Shown here: piece by piece, positions 26,859-37,016 of the stretch
Layout of the letters: each line of letters opens with the position of its first letter
How positions within the stretch are numbered: position 1 is the first letter of the stretch
Source: Pseudomonadota bacterium
Lineage (GTDB): Bacteria; Pseudomonadota; Alphaproteobacteria; Rhodospirillales; Magnetospirillaceae
Assembly: GCA_021781575.1 (NCBI GenBank)
Contig: JAJXWP010000004.1
Span: 1-64,000 of the forward strand
Direction: 5' to 3'
DNA: 64,000 bases
The notes under the pieces: generated by a model
Told to the model about the DNA's origin: nothing
The model's database searches: none
What the model saw: only the letters and a program-made list of their open reading frames with translations
Made by a program: the position numbers and the translations under genes

Positions 26859-27458
26859 CTACCGGCTTGGCGCTCCACCCGCCTGGCCGCTCGGGCAGGG
26901 ATGTTGAGGATCGCGGCTGTCGCACAACACCACCTGCCTCATGAAAGTCAGCCATTCGTTGGTCGTCCCCGTCGGCACCGGCAGCTTCGTCTTGTCGAAG
27001 GCCGGCCCGCGCCACGAGCGCGATACGATGTAGATCCGCTCCTTGCCACGCAGCACTTTGTAGAGACTGAGCTCGCCGTCCCCCCACTGCTTGGACCTGG
27101 CACAGGCGATGGCCCGCATCGCCGTGTCGTATCCGTTCTCCTTGGCCAGGCTGAGCGGCCCGGCACCGGTATCCTCGCAAGCGTCATTGACCCGCCCCAA
27201 CTGTTCATTGAGGATCGCCTGAACGTCGCGGTTCCCACTGTCGGTGATCAGCTGGACAGTCAGCATCGCGTTCCAGTCCTTGAGCGTCTGGCCGGCCGGC
27301 AGGAGTTCGGTGACCTCCACATTGCCTTTGCGGTCGTGAAAGCCGACCGTCCAGCCCTGCGGAGGCGTCAGGTACAGCTGCTCACCGCCGAGACTCTGGG
27401 CCTCGACGGCCGGGACCAGCAATAAACAGACAGCGGCGGCAGCAGCCAGCAGACGCAT
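26859..27458 (-). CDS. Secreted protein of unknown function
   Basis: 199 residues with a clear signal peptide (MRLLAAAAAVCLLLVPAVEAQS). The mature part has EQLYLTPPQGWTVGFHDRKG, and several cysteines (DACEDTG, AIACARS, VVLCDSR) that may form disulfides. ATG at 27458 follows AGAGGAAA. It converges with ccrM, and I recognise no family. Confidence 0.7.
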   Translation of the reverse strand: MRLLAAAAAVCLLLVPAVEAQSLGGEQLYLTPPQGWTVGFHDRKGNVEVTELLPAGQTLKDWNAMLTVQLITDSGNRDVQAILNEQLGRVNDACEDTGAGPLSLAKENGYDTAMRAIACARSKQWGDGELSLYKVLRGKERIYIVSRSWRGPAFDKTKLPVPTGTTNEWLTFMRQVVLCDSRDPQHPCPSGQAGGAPSR

Positions 27459-27504
27459 GATGGGTTTCCTCTTGACCTGCATTGTCACACCCGCGCGACC
27501 GGCA

Positions 27505-28566
27505 TTAATACGCCTTGGCCAAGGCGTGGCGAACCACTTTCCGCATAAGCGTGGGTAGCGCCTGTTCGCCCAGCCGGTCGAGGGGACACCACAGCCCACG
27601 GGCCAGTTCGGGGGCGCGGGCATGGCCGGCGACGACGGTCAGACGCAGGCGGAAATGGGTAAAGCCGTGCTCCACCACGCCTGGCAAAGAGCGCCACTCG
27701 GTGTGGGCTGGAGCGGCGGCCGTGGCCTCGTCCAGTAGCCAAGGCCGGTCGCGCCAGTCGGTCGACGGAATCTCCATCATGCCGCCCAGTAGCCCCTCAT
27801 CGGGCCGCCGCCGCAGCAGGACCGAGCCATCCCTCCGCAGCGTCCAGAAGGCGACACCGTGCCGCGTCGGCCGCTCCGCCTTGGGCTGTCTGGCCGGCAG
27901 CCCCTCGGCGATGCCGGCATGCTGTCCGGCGCAGGCGTCGCGCCACGGACACAGCACGCAGGCCGGCTTTTTCGGCGTGCAAACGGTGGCGCCCAGATCC
28001 ATGGCGGCCTGGGCATAGTCCCCCGGACGCCGCTGCGGCGTCAGCTCGGCGGCCAGGGCCTTCAGGCGGGACTTGGCGCCGGGCAATTGCTCGGTCACGG
28101 CAAAAAGGCGGGCCATCACCCGCTCGATATTGCCATCCATCACCGCAGCCGGCCGCTCGAAGGCGATGGCGGCGATTGCCGCCGCCGTATAATCGCCGAC
28201 GCCTGGGAGGTCTCGCAAAGCCGCCTCGTCATCGGGGAAGCGCCCGCCATGGTTCTCGGCGATCAGCCGCGCGCAGCGATGCAGATTGCGGGCGCGGGCG
28301 TAATAGCCTAGCCCGGCCCAGGCGGTCAGGACCTCGTCCAGCGGCGCGGCGGCCAATGCCGTGACAGTCGGCCAACGGTCGAGAAAGCCGCGGAAATACG
28401 GGGCGACGGCGGCCACCGTGGTCTGCTGCAGCATCACCTCGGACAGCCAGACATGATAGGGATCGGCCTGCCGGCCGGGCGCCGCGCGCCAAGGCAGCAC
28501 GCGCCGGTGCCGGTCGTACCAGGCAAGCAGACGGTCGGCAAGGTCGGCGGGGAAAGCAGTCGGCAT
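27505..28566 (-). CDS. mutY: A/G-specific adenine glycosylase
   Basis: 353 residues. The helix-hairpin-helix has LPGVGDYTAAAIAAIAFE, with the catalytic Asp in VMDGNIERV. A 4Fe-4S cluster is given by CTPKKPACVLCPWRDAC (C-x6-C-x2-C-x5-C). A C-terminal NUDIX-like domain (RRDGSVLLRRRPDEGLLGG) recognises 8-oxoG. Removes A mispaired with oxoG. Start at 28566. Confidence 0.95.
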   Translation of the reverse strand: MPTAFPADLADRLLAWYDRHRRVLPWRAAPGRQADPYHVWLSEVMLQQTTVAAVAPYFRGFLDRWPTVTALAAAPLDEVLTAWAGLGYYARARNLHRCARLIAENHGGRFPDDEAALRDLPGVGDYTAAAIAAIAFERPAAVMDGNIERVMARLFAVTEQLPGAKSRLKALAAELTPQRRPGDYAQAAMDLGATVCTPKKPACVLCPWRDACAGQHAGIAEGLPARQPKAERPTRHGVAFWTLRRDGSVLLRRRPDEGLLGGMMEIPSTDWRDRPWLLDEATAAAPAHTEWRSLPGVVEHGFTHFRLRLTVVAGHARAPELARGLWCPLDRLGEQALPTLMRKVVRHALAKAY

Positions 28567-28705
28567 ACTACGGTTCCGCAAGAGGCCGAGGAGGCTGTCA
28601 CAAATGGTGTGCATAGCGGTTTTTCCCGAGGTGACGCAACAACGGGATCCGGTTATTCAAAAGAGCTATCTCGGGCTCGTTGGCCCGCAGGGGAAAAGAA
28701 GCAGC

Positions 28706-30052
28706 ATGAACAGGACATTTACTGCCGTCACGGTTGCGATCACCATCTATGCCAGCCTTGGCGCGGCCACATCGGCCCGGGCCGACGACGCGACGGCGGA
28801 CGCCGGCCTGTTCGACCGTGATACGCTGACCGGAGATTGGGGCGGCGCCCGCACCCGGCTGGCGGACGACGGCGTCACCCTCGGCCTGCGCTACATCGGC
28901 GAAGTGTGGGGCACGGTGGACGGCGGCGTCCATCGCGGCACCGCCACGGACCACCAGTTTCTCGCCACGGCCGACTTCGACTTCGACAAGGCGGCCGGGC
29001 TGGAAGGGCTGACCGGCCATGTCAGCGCCCTGTCGCTGCTCGGCCACGGCCCGACCTACAGCCAGGTGAAGAACGCGCTCGACGTCAGCAACACCGAGAT
29101 CTACGGCATCGACGAAACCAAGAACCGCCTGTGGACCTTGTGGCTGCAGAAGACCGCGTTCGACGGCGAGCTGTCGGTGCGCCTCGGCCAACTGGCGGTC
29201 GACGACGAGTTCCTGGTCAGCCCCACGGCCGGCAACTTGATCAACGCCACCTTCGGGGCCGACGCTCTGGTCTTCGCCAACCTCCCGGCCGGCCAGCCGG
29301 CAAATCCCGACTTCCTGGCAAACGGCCCGGTCTATCCCTTGAGCGCCCCCGGCGTCCGCATCCTGGTCCAGCCGAGCGAGGCCATCGCCTGGCAGACCGC
29401 CGTCACCACCTATGAGCCGGAAAGCATCGACCGTGGCGGCGCCCAGTTCAAGTTCGACGGCAACGCCTTTGTCATCAGCGAGCTGCAATACCTGGTGAAC
29501 CAGGCGAAGAACGCCCCCGGCCTGCCGGCCATGTACAAGATCGGCGGCTGGTACGACACCTCCCGCTTCAACACCCTCGACCTGCTGCGGCCAGGGCCGA
29601 CCCAGGGCCAGGGCGCGCTGTACGCCGTCCTCGACCAGACGGTGCTGAAAAGCGGCGCGCGGGCGCTCAGCGTCTTCCTTCGCGCCGGTTACGCGCCGGA
29701 CGATACGGTGAGTACGGTCACCAGGTATGTGGACGGCGGCGTCGGGATGAAGGGCCTGATCCCCGGACGCGCCGATGACATCGCCACGGTCGGCATGGCC
29801 TATGCCGGGGTCGGCGACGGCGTCAAGAGTCTCGACCGCGCCGCCGGCACCCGGCCGCACGACTACGAGACCGTCGTCGAAGTCAACTACACCGTCGCCT
29901 TGGCGCCCTGGTGGACCTTCCAGCCTGACTTCCAGTACATCGTCCATCCCGGCTACGGCCAGATGCTCGACACCTACATCCCGACCGCCGCGCCGACCGA
30001 CCGCATCCCCAACGCCACCGTGTTCGGCGCCCGCACCACCATCACCTTCTGA
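28706..30052 (+). CDS. OprB-family outer-membrane porin
   Basis: 448 residues with a signal peptide ending near ATSARAD. The mature N-terminus has LTGDWGGARTRLADDGVTLG, the typical start of carbohydrate-selective porins of the OprB family, and the protein ends in Phe after a beta-rich stretch (ATVFGARTTITF), as outer-membrane beta-barrels do. It lies divergently to mutY. Substrate unknown. Confidence 0.85.
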   Translation: MNRTFTAVTVAITIYASLGAATSARADDATADAGLFDRDTLTGDWGGARTRLADDGVTLGLRYIGEVWGTVDGGVHRGTATDHQFLATADFDFDKAAGLEGLTGHVSALSLLGHGPTYSQVKNALDVSNTEIYGIDETKNRLWTLWLQKTAFDGELSVRLGQLAVDDEFLVSPTAGNLINATFGADALVFANLPAGQPANPDFLANGPVYPLSAPGVRILVQPSEAIAWQTAVTTYEPESIDRGGAQFKFDGNAFVISELQYLVNQAKNAPGLPAMYKIGGWYDTSRFNTLDLLRPGPTQGQGALYAVLDQTVLKSGARALSVFLRAGYAPDDTVSTVTRYVDGGVGMKGLIPGRADDIATVGMAYAGVGDGVKSLDRAAGTRPHDYETVVEVNYTVALAPWWTFQPDFQYIVHPGYGQMLDTYIPTAAPTDRIPNATVFGARTTITF

Positions 30053-30100
30053 ACACGGGCACCGCACCGCTCGTTTGGTCGCCGCGCCGACAGGTGTAGG

Positions 30101-30634
30101 ATGGCCGGCATGGATAGGAAACCCGCCACCCCACCGAATCCCCCGCCCCCCGAGGACGAGCGGCGCGGTTCGGCCGGGCCGCGCGCCATCGCCGAACTGT
30201 CGGCGCGATTGACCCGCCGCCCGCTGGGCAAGCGAGGCTTCACCGAGACGATGATCGTCACCGAGTGGCCGGCCATCGTGGGCACCCTGCTCGGCGGCTC
30301 GACGCTGCCGCTGAAGATCGTGTTCCCACCGGGGCTGCGGACCGGCGGCGTCCTCCATGTCCGCGCCGCCTCGGGAGCCGTGGCCGCCCAGTTGCAGCAC
30401 CTGGAACCGCTGGTCGCCCAGCGTATCAACGGCTTTTTCGGCTACGGCGCGGTGGCCCGGCTCTGCATCACGCAAGGAACGGTCGCCGCTCGCCCGCGGC
30501 GAGCCGCCGCGCCGCCGCCAACGCTCGACGCGACGGCGGAAGACGAACTGGAAAAGCAGCTTTCCTCGGTCGAGGACCCTGACTTGAAGGCGGCCCTGGC
30601 ATCGCTCGGACGGCACCTTGCGACCAGGCGGTAA
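30101..30634 (+). CDS. dciA: DciA-like protein (DUF721)
   Basis: 177 residues. The DUF721 domain begins about residue 28 (AIAELSARLTRRPLGKRGF, WPAIVG, then GGVLHVRAASGAVAAQLQHL). DciA proteins help load the replicative helicase. C-terminal half is Ala/Arg-rich and low in complexity. M4 (30110) is an alternative start. Confidence 0.82.
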   Translation: MAGMDRKPATPPNPPPPEDERRGSAGPRAIAELSARLTRRPLGKRGFTETMIVTEWPAIVGTLLGGSTLPLKIVFPPGLRTGGVLHVRAASGAVAAQLQHLEPLVAQRINGFFGYGAVARLCITQGTVAARPRRAAAPPPTLDATAEDELEKQLSSVEDPDLKAALASLGRHLATRR

Positions 30635-30673
30635 TGCGCCCTAATATCCCCCCAAATTGTATTGGAGGTCATC

Positions 30674-31270
30674 GTGAAGAGACTGATGCGAGCGGTGGTG
30701 ATGTTGATTGCCTTGGCAGCGGGCGGCGCCGTTACGGCCAAAGCAGCAATCAAGCCGTGGGCGATTGACGAGATAATGGGAAAGCAGGACGCTCCCATCA
30801 CGGTCATCGAATATTCGTCCCTCACCTGCCCGCATTGCGCCGACTTCCACATCAAGACCTTCCCCGAGATAAAAAGCGAATGGATCGATACCGGCAAGGT
30901 CAAGCTGATCTTTCGCGACTTTCCCCTGGACCCGCTGGCGCAAGCCGCCGCCATGATCGCCCACTGCTCGGGCGATCGCTATTTCGCCTTCATCAACGCC
31001 TTCTTCCACAGCCAGGATCAATGGGCGCGATCGTCCAACCCGCTGGCCGCCCTGAAGCTCATCGCCAAGCTGGGCGGCATGGATGAGGTAGAAGTCGACA
31101 AGTGCCTGGACAATCGCGGACTGCTGAACGAGATCAACGCCCGCAAGGAGGACGGCCAGGCGAAATACAACATCGATTCGACCCCCAGCTTCATCATCGG
31201 CGACAAACTTTATGCCGGAGAAATGTCCGCCGAGAAGTTCAGCAAGATTATCTCAGAACAAACCAAGTAG
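30674..31270 (+). CDS. dsbA: DsbA-family thiol:disulfide oxidoreductase
   Basis: 198 residues with a signal peptide (VVMLIALAAGGAVTAKAA). The thioredoxin-fold active site is SLTCPHCADFH (CxxC) near residue 48, with the cis-Pro loop in IDSTPSFIIG. It introduces disulfides into exported proteins. GTG 30674 is chosen since GGAGG lies five bases upstream. Followed by a palindrome and then smc. Confidence 0.93.
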   Translation: MKRLMRAVVMLIALAAGGAVTAKAAIKPWAIDEIMGKQDAPITVIEYSSLTCPHCADFHIKTFPEIKSEWIDTGKVKLIFRDFPLDPLAQAAAMIAHCSGDRYFAFINAFFHSQDQWARSSNPLAALKLIAKLGGMDEVEVDKCLDNRGLLNEINARKEDGQAKYNIDSTPSFIIGDKLYAGEMSAEKFSKIISEQTK

Positions 31271-31277
31271 ACGATAA

Positions 31278-31299
31278 CATGTCATCCGCAGATGACATG
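31278..31299. terminator. Palindrome between dsbA and smc
   Basis: Perfect 9-bp inverted repeat CATGTCATC-CGCA-GATGACATG, immediately after the dsbA stop. Could be a weak terminator without T-tract or a regulator site. Confidence 0.4.
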
Positions 31300-31408
31300 G
31301 ATGAATGCGGATTTCCTCCCCCGACCTCCACGGTGGATACCGGGTTGGCAGGGGGAGTTGGTCGGCGAACATCCACGTCATCAACGGTTTCTTCCCAGTG
31401 ATTAGCCA

Positions 31409-34400
31409 GTGATCCATTTCCGCCGCCTTCGCCTGTCGGGGTTCAAATCCTTCGTCGATCCGGTCGAGTTGCTGATCGAGCCCGGGATGACCGGCATCGT
31501 CGGCCCCAATGGCTGCGGCAAATCGAATCTGGTCGAGGCCCTGCGCTGGGTGATGGGCGAAACCTCCGCCAAGCAGATGCGCGGCGGCGAAATGGACGAC
31601 GTCATCTTCGGGGGCAGCGCCCACCGCCCACCGCGCAATCTGGCCGAGGTCTCGCTGGCCGTCGACAACGGCGAACGGAACGCTCCGGCGCAATTCAATG
31701 ATGCCGAAGAGCTGGAGGTGATCCGCCGCATCGAGCGCGGCTTGGGGTCCGTCTACAAAGTGAACGGCAAGGAAACACGGGCCCGCGACGTCCAGATCCT
31801 ATTCGCCGACGCGGCCAGCGGCGCGCGATCGACCGCCATCGTCAGTCAAGGCCGCATCGGCACCATCATCAGCGCCAAACCCTCCGATCGCCGCAGCCTG
31901 CTGGAAGAGGCGGCGGGAATCGGCGGCTTGCATTCGCGCCGCCACGAGGCGGAACTGCGGCTGAAGGCGGCCGAGGCCAACCTAGCCCGCCTGGACGACG
32001 TCCTGGCCACCCTCGGCAGCCAGTTGCAGGGGTTGAAGCGCCAGGCCCGCCAGGCGGCGCGCTATCGCAGCCTGTCCCAGAACATCCGGGCGATCGAAGC
32101 CCGGCTGCTGGCCGCCCATTGGCAAATGGCCCTGGACCAGATCGATGCGGCGGGTGGGGCGGCCGAGGAAATCAGCCGCCAGGTGGACACTATTACCGGC
32201 CTGGTCGCCGAGGCCTCGGCCCGCCAGGCCGAAACCGCTGCCGGCCTGCCGATCCTGCGTCAGGCTGAAGCCGAGGCGGCGACGATCCTGCAGCGGGCGA
32301 TCTCGGCCAGGGAGCAGTTGGACGCCGAGGAAGGACGGATGGCGGCCGCCAAGCGGGACATGGAGATGCGCCTGCAGCAGACCACCGCCGATCTCCAGCG
32401 GGAGGCGGCGCGCGCCGCCGATGCCGAGCAGGCGCTGGCTCGGCTGGGCGAGGAGCGGGATATCCTGCTGTCGGCCTGCGTCGACGAGGAAGCCCGGCAG
32501 GCCGCCGCGCTGGCCGCGGTCGAAATCGTTTCAGGCGAGGCCGGCGAGGTCGAGGCGGCGCTCAACCGCCTGATGGAGGAAGTGGCCGCCGCCGATGCGG
32601 AGCGGGCGGCCGCCTTGCGCGCCCTGGCGGAGGCCGAGGGGCGCCGCGAGCGGCTGGCCCGACGGGCCGATGAAATGACGGAGCAGCGCCGCCGCGCCGA
32701 GGCCGAGGTAATCGACCAAGCCGAGCTGACCTCGGCCGAGATGGACCTGGAAGAAGCCCTCGAATATCTTGAGACCTGCCGCGACAGGGCCGAGGGCGCC
32801 GAACTGCGGCGCGGCGAGGCGCTGACCGCCCGCGACCGGGCGCGCGATGCGTTGCAGGCCATCGCCGCCAGCCGCGCCAGGCTGACAGCCGAGGCCGAGG
32901 CGCTCAATGACCTGCTGGCCCAGGCGTCCGGCGGAGCCCATAGGCCAATCCTCGACGAGATCACCGCCGTCGCCGGCTACGAGGTGGCCCTCGGCGTGGC
33001 GCTGGGGGAAGACCTGTCGGCGCCCCTGGATGCCGATGCGCCCTTGGCCTGGCGGACCCTGCCGCCGCTGAGCGATGCCGCCGCCCTGCCGCCGGGCGCA
33101 GAGCCGTTGGCCCGCTTCGTCACCGCGCCACCGGCCCTGGCCCGGCGGCTGACCCAGATCGGCGTGGTCGCCGATGCCGCCGCCGGAACCGAGCCCAGTA
33201 GCCGGCTGAAGGCCGGCCAGCGCCTGGTCAGCCGTGACGGCGACCTGTGGCGCTGGGATGGCTTCACCGCGCGGGCCGGCGCCCCCAGCCCGGCGGCGGC
33301 CCGCCTGCGCCAGCGCAACCGGCTGCGCGAACTGTCGGCGCAAATCGAGGATGCCGATCTGGGGGTGGAGGAGGCGGAAGCCCGCGCCGAACAGGCGGCG
33401 ACGGTCGTCGAGCGCGAAACGACGGCGGAGCGGCAGGCCCGCGACGACGCCAGAAAGGCCGAACAGGAGGCGGGCAAGCTGCGCGACCTGCACGGCAAGT
33501 TGGCGCAGAAGGCGGCCGCCGCCCAGTCCCGCCTGACCGCATTGGCCGAGCAGGAGACCGCCGTCCAAACCGATCTTGCCGACGCGATCGTGGCGGAGGA
33601 TTCGGCACGCACCGCGGTCGCCGCCTTCACCGGCGGCAGCGACGGCCGCGACCGGGTCGCCTCCCTGCGCGCCGAGCTGGCGGAACAGCGCACCCGATTG
33701 GTCGAGGCGCGCAGCTTTCTCGATCGCCTGCGCCGCGAAGCCGGCGACCGGCGCCGCCGGCTCGACACCATCGCCGGCGAGGAGACATCCTGGCACGATC
33801 GAGCCCAGGCGGCCGCCAGGCACCGACAGGAGCTGGAGGACCGGCGGGAAGCCGCCCTCGATGAACTGGAGCGCCTGGCCGCCCTACCGCTGGAGATCGA
33901 GGAAAGGCGGCAGTCCCTGCTGGACCAGCTGGCGGCCGCCGAAGAAGGCCGCCGACTGGCGGCGGCGCGCCTGGCCGACGGCGAACAGATGCTGGCCACC
34001 GCCGATCGCACGGTCAAGGAGGCCGAGCAAGCCCTCGCCGCCGCCCGCGAGGAAAGAGTCCGCCGTCAGGCCGCCGTCGCCGCCGCGGCCCAGGCCGCCA
34101 AGGCGGTGGCCGAACGGATCGCCGAAAAGCTGGAGCTGTCGCCGGACCAGTTGATGCAGCAGGAGGGCGAGGTCGACTGCCAGGCGCTCGGCGAAATGGA
34201 GGCACGGCTCGAGCGCCTGAGCCGCGAGCGGGAGGCCATGGGACCGGTCAATCTGCGCGCCGAGACCGAGGCCGAAGACCTGGAACGGCGCATCGCCGAA
34301 CTCAACGCCGAGCGGGAGGATCTGACTGCCGCCATCGCCAAGCTGCGCCAGGCCATCGCCGAGATCAACCGCGAAGGCCGCCAACGCCTGCTCGCCTCGT

Positions 34401-34864
34401 TCGAGGCGGTCGACCAGCATTTCCGCCAGCTGTTCGTCCGCCTGTTCGGCGGCGGCCGCGCCCATCTCACCCTCACCGAATCGAGTGATCCGCTGCAGGC
34501 GGGCCTCGAGATCATGGCCAGCCCGCCGGGGAAGCGCCTGCAAGTGCTGTCGCTGCTGTCGGGGGGCGAACAGGCACTGACCGCCCTTTCTCTTCTGTTC
34601 GCCGTGTTCATGACCAATCCGGCCCCCATATGTGTTCTCGACGAGGTCGATGCGCCGTTGGACGACGCCAACGTGGACCGCTTCTGCACATTGGTCGGAG
34701 AATTGGCCCACCTCACGCGTACCCGCTTCCTGGTCGTCACCCACCATCGGATGACCATGGCCCGCATGGACCGTCTGTTCGGCGTCACCATGGCCGAGCG
34801 TGGCGTGTCGACCCTGGTCTCGGTGGATCTGCAGACGGCGGAAGGTCTGCGCGAACCTGCCTGA
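31409..34864 (+). CDS. smc: Chromosome segregation protein SMC
   Basis: 1151 residues. Walker A at GIVGPNGCGKSNLVEALRW, hinge near residues 500-640 between two long Glu/Ala/Arg coiled coils, ABC signature LSGGEQALTALSLLFAVF and Walker B ICVLDEVDAPLDDAN at the C-terminus. SMC condenses and segregates chromosomes, with ScpA/ScpB, which are not here. GTG start at 31409. Confidence 0.95.
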   Translation: MIHFRRLRLSGFKSFVDPVELLIEPGMTGIVGPNGCGKSNLVEALRWVMGETSAKQMRGGEMDDVIFGGSAHRPPRNLAEVSLAVDNGERNAPAQFNDAEELEVIRRIERGLGSVYKVNGKETRARDVQILFADAASGARSTAIVSQGRIGTIISAKPSDRRSLLEEAAGIGGLHSRRHEAELRLKAAEANLARLDDVLATLGSQLQGLKRQARQAARYRSLSQNIRAIEARLLAAHWQMALDQIDAAGGAAEEISRQVDTITGLVAEASARQAETAAGLPILRQAEAEAATILQRAISAREQLDAEEGRMAAAKRDMEMRLQQTTADLQREAARAADAEQALARLGEERDILLSACVDEEARQAAALAAVEIVSGEAGEVEAALNRLMEEVAAADAERAAALRALAEAEGRRERLARRADEMTEQRRRAEAEVIDQAELTSAEMDLEEALEYLETCRDRAEGAELRRGEALTARDRARDALQAIAASRARLTAEAEALNDLLAQASGGAHRPILDEITAVAGYEVALGVALGEDLSAPLDADAPLAWRTLPPLSDAAALPPGAEPLARFVTAPPALARRLTQIGVVADAAAGTEPSSRLKAGQRLVSRDGDLWRWDGFTARAGAPSPAAARLRQRNRLRELSAQIEDADLGVEEAEARAEQAATVVERETTAERQARDDARKAEQEAGKLRDLHGKLAQKAAAAQSRLTALAEQETAVQTDLADAIVAEDSARTAVAAFTGGSDGRDRVASLRAELAEQRTRLVEARSFLDRLRREAGDRRRRLDTIAGEETSWHDRAQAAARHRQELEDRREAALDELERLAALPLEIEERRQSLLDQLAAAEEGRRLAAARLADGEQMLATADRTVKEAEQALAAAREERVRRQAAVAAAAQAAKAVAERIAEKLELSPDQLMQQEGEVDCQALGEMEARLERLSREREAMGPVNLRAETEAEDLERRIAELNAEREDLTAAIAKLRQAIAEINREGRQRLLASFEAVDQHFRQLFVRLFGGGRAHLTLTESSDPLQAGLEIMASPPGKRLQVLSLLSGGEQALTALSLLFAVFMTNPAPICVLDEVDAPLDDANVDRFCTLVGELAHLTRTRFLVVTHHRMTMARMDRLFGVTMAERGVSTLVSVDLQTAEGLREPA

Positions 34865-35010
34865 AAGGCCGGTGGCAGCCCCCTTTCGACAGGGGTTCTG
34901 GCCCCTTTCCGGACCAGGGTTTGCGTCCTTGACAGTGCAGAGAGCAAACCTTATGGTGCCCGCGCTTTTGGCTTTTCCGCGGCCAAAAGGGGGGCCCGAA
35001 GCGTACGAGA

Positions 35011-35394
35011 ATGACGGACGAACCCAAGGAACCCCGATCGATCGAGGACCTCGACGCACGGTTGCGCGCCGCCCGCGCCCGTGAAGACGCCGAAGTCGGA
35101 GGAGAGCCGCGGAACGGCAGGACGGGTACCGGCACCGGCATGGGCCTGGGATTCCGTATTGCTGTTGAGCTGGTGGCGGGCGTTGCCGTGGGCACCCTGA
35201 TCGGGTATGGCCTCGACGGTTGGCTCGGCACCCGGCCGTGGCTGATGGTGCTGTTCTTCTTCATGGGCGCTGCCGCAGGCGTGATGAACGCCTATCGCGC
35301 GGCCAAGGGGTTGGACGACTCCGTTGGGCTGGGCCTGGCGCAAGAACGACAGGAGCAACGGCGGCAGGAACGGAATCGGAAGAACGGTTCATGA
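35011..35394 (+). CDS. atpI: ATP synthase protein I
   Basis: 127 residues. An N-terminal charged region precedes two hydrophobic helices (FRIAVELVAGVAVGTLIGYGLDG and WLMVLFFFMGAAAGVMNAYR). AtpI assists assembly of the c-ring. First gene of the Fo operon. Confidence 0.88.
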   Translation: MTDEPKEPRSIEDLDARLRAARAREDAEVGGEPRNGRTGTGTGMGLGFRIAVELVAGVAVGTLIGYGLDGWLGTRPWLMVLFFFMGAAAGVMNAYRAAKGLDDSVGLGLAQERQEQRRQERNRKNGS

Positions 35395-35406
35395 GAGGGG
35401 CACACG

Positions 35407-36141
35407 GTGGCTAGTCCGGTCGAGCAATTCAGAATCGAGCCTTTGGTTCCCTTCGAGATCGGCGGGGTGAATATATCTTTCACCAATTCCGCGCTGCTGA
35501 TGGTGGTGTGCGTGTGCTTGGTCACCGCCTTCCTGACGCTGTCGGTACGCGGCCGCGCGCTCATCCCCGGCCGCTGGCAATCGATGGCCGAGGTCATGTA
35601 CGAATTCACCGCCAACATGGTCCGCGACAACGTCGGCTCGCAGGGGCGGAAATATTTCCCATTCATCTTCACCCTGTTCATGTTCACGCTGTTCGGCGAT
35701 CTGCTCGGCATGATCCCCTTCAGCTTCACCTATACGAGCCACATCATCGTCACCTTCGGATTGGCGATCGTGGTATTCATCGGGGTGACGATCATCGGTT
35801 TCATCCAGCACGGATTCGGCTATCTGCGGATGTTCTTTCCGCATGGGGCACCGTTGCTGACCGCCCCTGTCCTGGTGCCGATCGAGCTGATTTCCTATTG
35901 CTCTCGCCCGTTCAGCCTGGCCATCCGTCTGTTCGCCAACATGACCGTCGGTCATATCATCCTGCAGGTGATGGCCGGCTTCGTGATCTCGCTGGGCGCC
36001 TACTACATTCTGCCCGGCATCTTTCCGATGGTTTTCCTCGGCGGCCTGACCGTCCTGGAATTCGGCATCGCGATTTTGCAGGCCTATGTGTTCACCATTC
36101 TCTCCTGCATCTACCTGCATGACGCCATTCACATGCACTAA
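35407..36141 (+). CDS. atpB: ATP synthase Fo subunit a
   Basis: 244 residues, polytopic. The conserved arginine helix is SLAIRLFANMTVGHII, which contacts the c-ring glutamate. Forms the proton half-channels. GTG start, GAGGGG upstream. Confidence 0.96.
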   Translation: MASPVEQFRIEPLVPFEIGGVNISFTNSALLMVVCVCLVTAFLTLSVRGRALIPGRWQSMAEVMYEFTANMVRDNVGSQGRKYFPFIFTLFMFTLFGDLLGMIPFSFTYTSHIIVTFGLAIVVFIGVTIIGFIQHGFGYLRMFFPHGAPLLTAPVLVPIELISYCSRPFSLAIRLFANMTVGHIILQVMAGFVISLGAYYILPGIFPMVFLGGLTVLEFGIAILQAYVFTILSCIYLHDAIHMH

Positions 36142-36199
36142 GAAATTGCGGGCTCGGGAAAAGCTTTAGTGGTTTTTCGTTTCTAGAAAGGGAAGTTCA

Positions 36200-36424
36200 A
36201 TGGATCCTCAAGCTGCGAAGATGATTGGTGCTGGTCTGGCCGCCATCGGCATGATCGGTTCGGGTATCGGCGTCGGCAACATCTGGTCGAACCTGATCGC
36301 GACAGTCGGCCGTAACCCCGCCGCCAAGGCAAATGTCGAGCTGTACGGCTGGATCGGCTTCGCGGTGACCGAGGCCATCGCGCTGTTCGCCCTGGTGGTC
36401 GCCCTGATCCTGCTGTTCGTTTAA
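36200..36424 (+). CDS. atpE: ATP synthase Fo subunit c
   Basis: 74 residues, two-helix hairpin. Gly-rich first helix GAGLAAIGMIGSGIGVG, the loop GRNPAAKA and the proton-binding Glu in FAVTEAIALFAL. Builds the c-ring. Preceded by a strong AGAAAGGGAAG ribosome binding site. Confidence 0.97.
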   Translation: MDPQAAKMIGAGLAAIGMIGSGIGVGNIWSNLIATVGRNPAAKANVELYGWIGFAVTEAIALFALVVALILLFV

Positions 36425-36452
36425 GTCTTACGGTATCCACATTCGCGGCTTA

Positions 36453-36480
36453 GCCGGCAGCTCTCGCGGGGGCTGCCGGC
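36453..36480 (+). promoter_or_regulatory. Intra-operon hairpin between atpE and the b' gene
   Basis: Perfect 9-bp stem GCCGGCAGC (36453-36461) with GCTGCCGGC (36472-36480) and a 10-base loop. It could stabilise or attenuate the mRNA so that c is made in excess over b/b'. Confidence 0.5.
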
Positions 36481-36524
36481 GGGTGCGCGTGTGACACCTA
36501 TTCGCGGACAGGAAGTCAAGAGCG

Positions 36525-37016
36525 ATGCCCCAGTTCGACCCAACCTTCTATCCGAGTCAGCTGTTCTGGCTGTACGCCACCTTCATCCTCTTCTATGTCC
36601 TCTTGTCGGTCTTCGCCATGCCGAAAATCGGCGGGGTGCTGGAGGAGCGGCAACGGAAGATCGACGACAACCTCGACAAGGCCTCCCAGTTGAAGGCCGA
36701 AGCCGAGGCGGCGATCGCCGTCTACGAGAAGGCGCTGGCCGAATCCCGCGCCGAAGCTCACCAGCTGCTGCGGTCCAGCACCGAAGCCTTGGCCAAGCAG
36801 GCCGAGGCGCGGCAGAAGGAACTGGGTGAACGCTTGGCCGAGCAGATCAAGACCGGCGAAGCCCGTATCGTCGCGGCCAAGGACCAGGCCTTGGCCCAAG
36901 TGCGTGACGTCGCCTCCGAGGTTGCCAAGCTGGCGACGGCGAAGCTTACCGGTCTCGCGCTCGACGACGCCAAGATCGGCTTGGCCGTCACCTCCGCCCT
37001 GCAGGAGCGCCGCTGA
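36525..37016 (+). CDS. atpF': ATP synthase Fo subunit b'
   Basis: 163 residues, one N-terminal transmembrane helix ([20 protein letters not shown]) then a long helix of charged heptads. Forms the peripheral stalk with b. Stop overlaps atpF start by one base (ATGA). Confidence 0.9.
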   Translation: MPQFDPTFYPSQLFWLYATFILFYVLLSVFAMPKIGGVLEERQRKIDDNLDKASQLKAEAEAAIAVYEKALAESRAEAHQLLRSSTEALAKQAEARQKELGERLAEQIKTGEARIVAAKDQALAQVRDVASEVAKLATAKLTGLALDDAKIGLAVTSALQERR

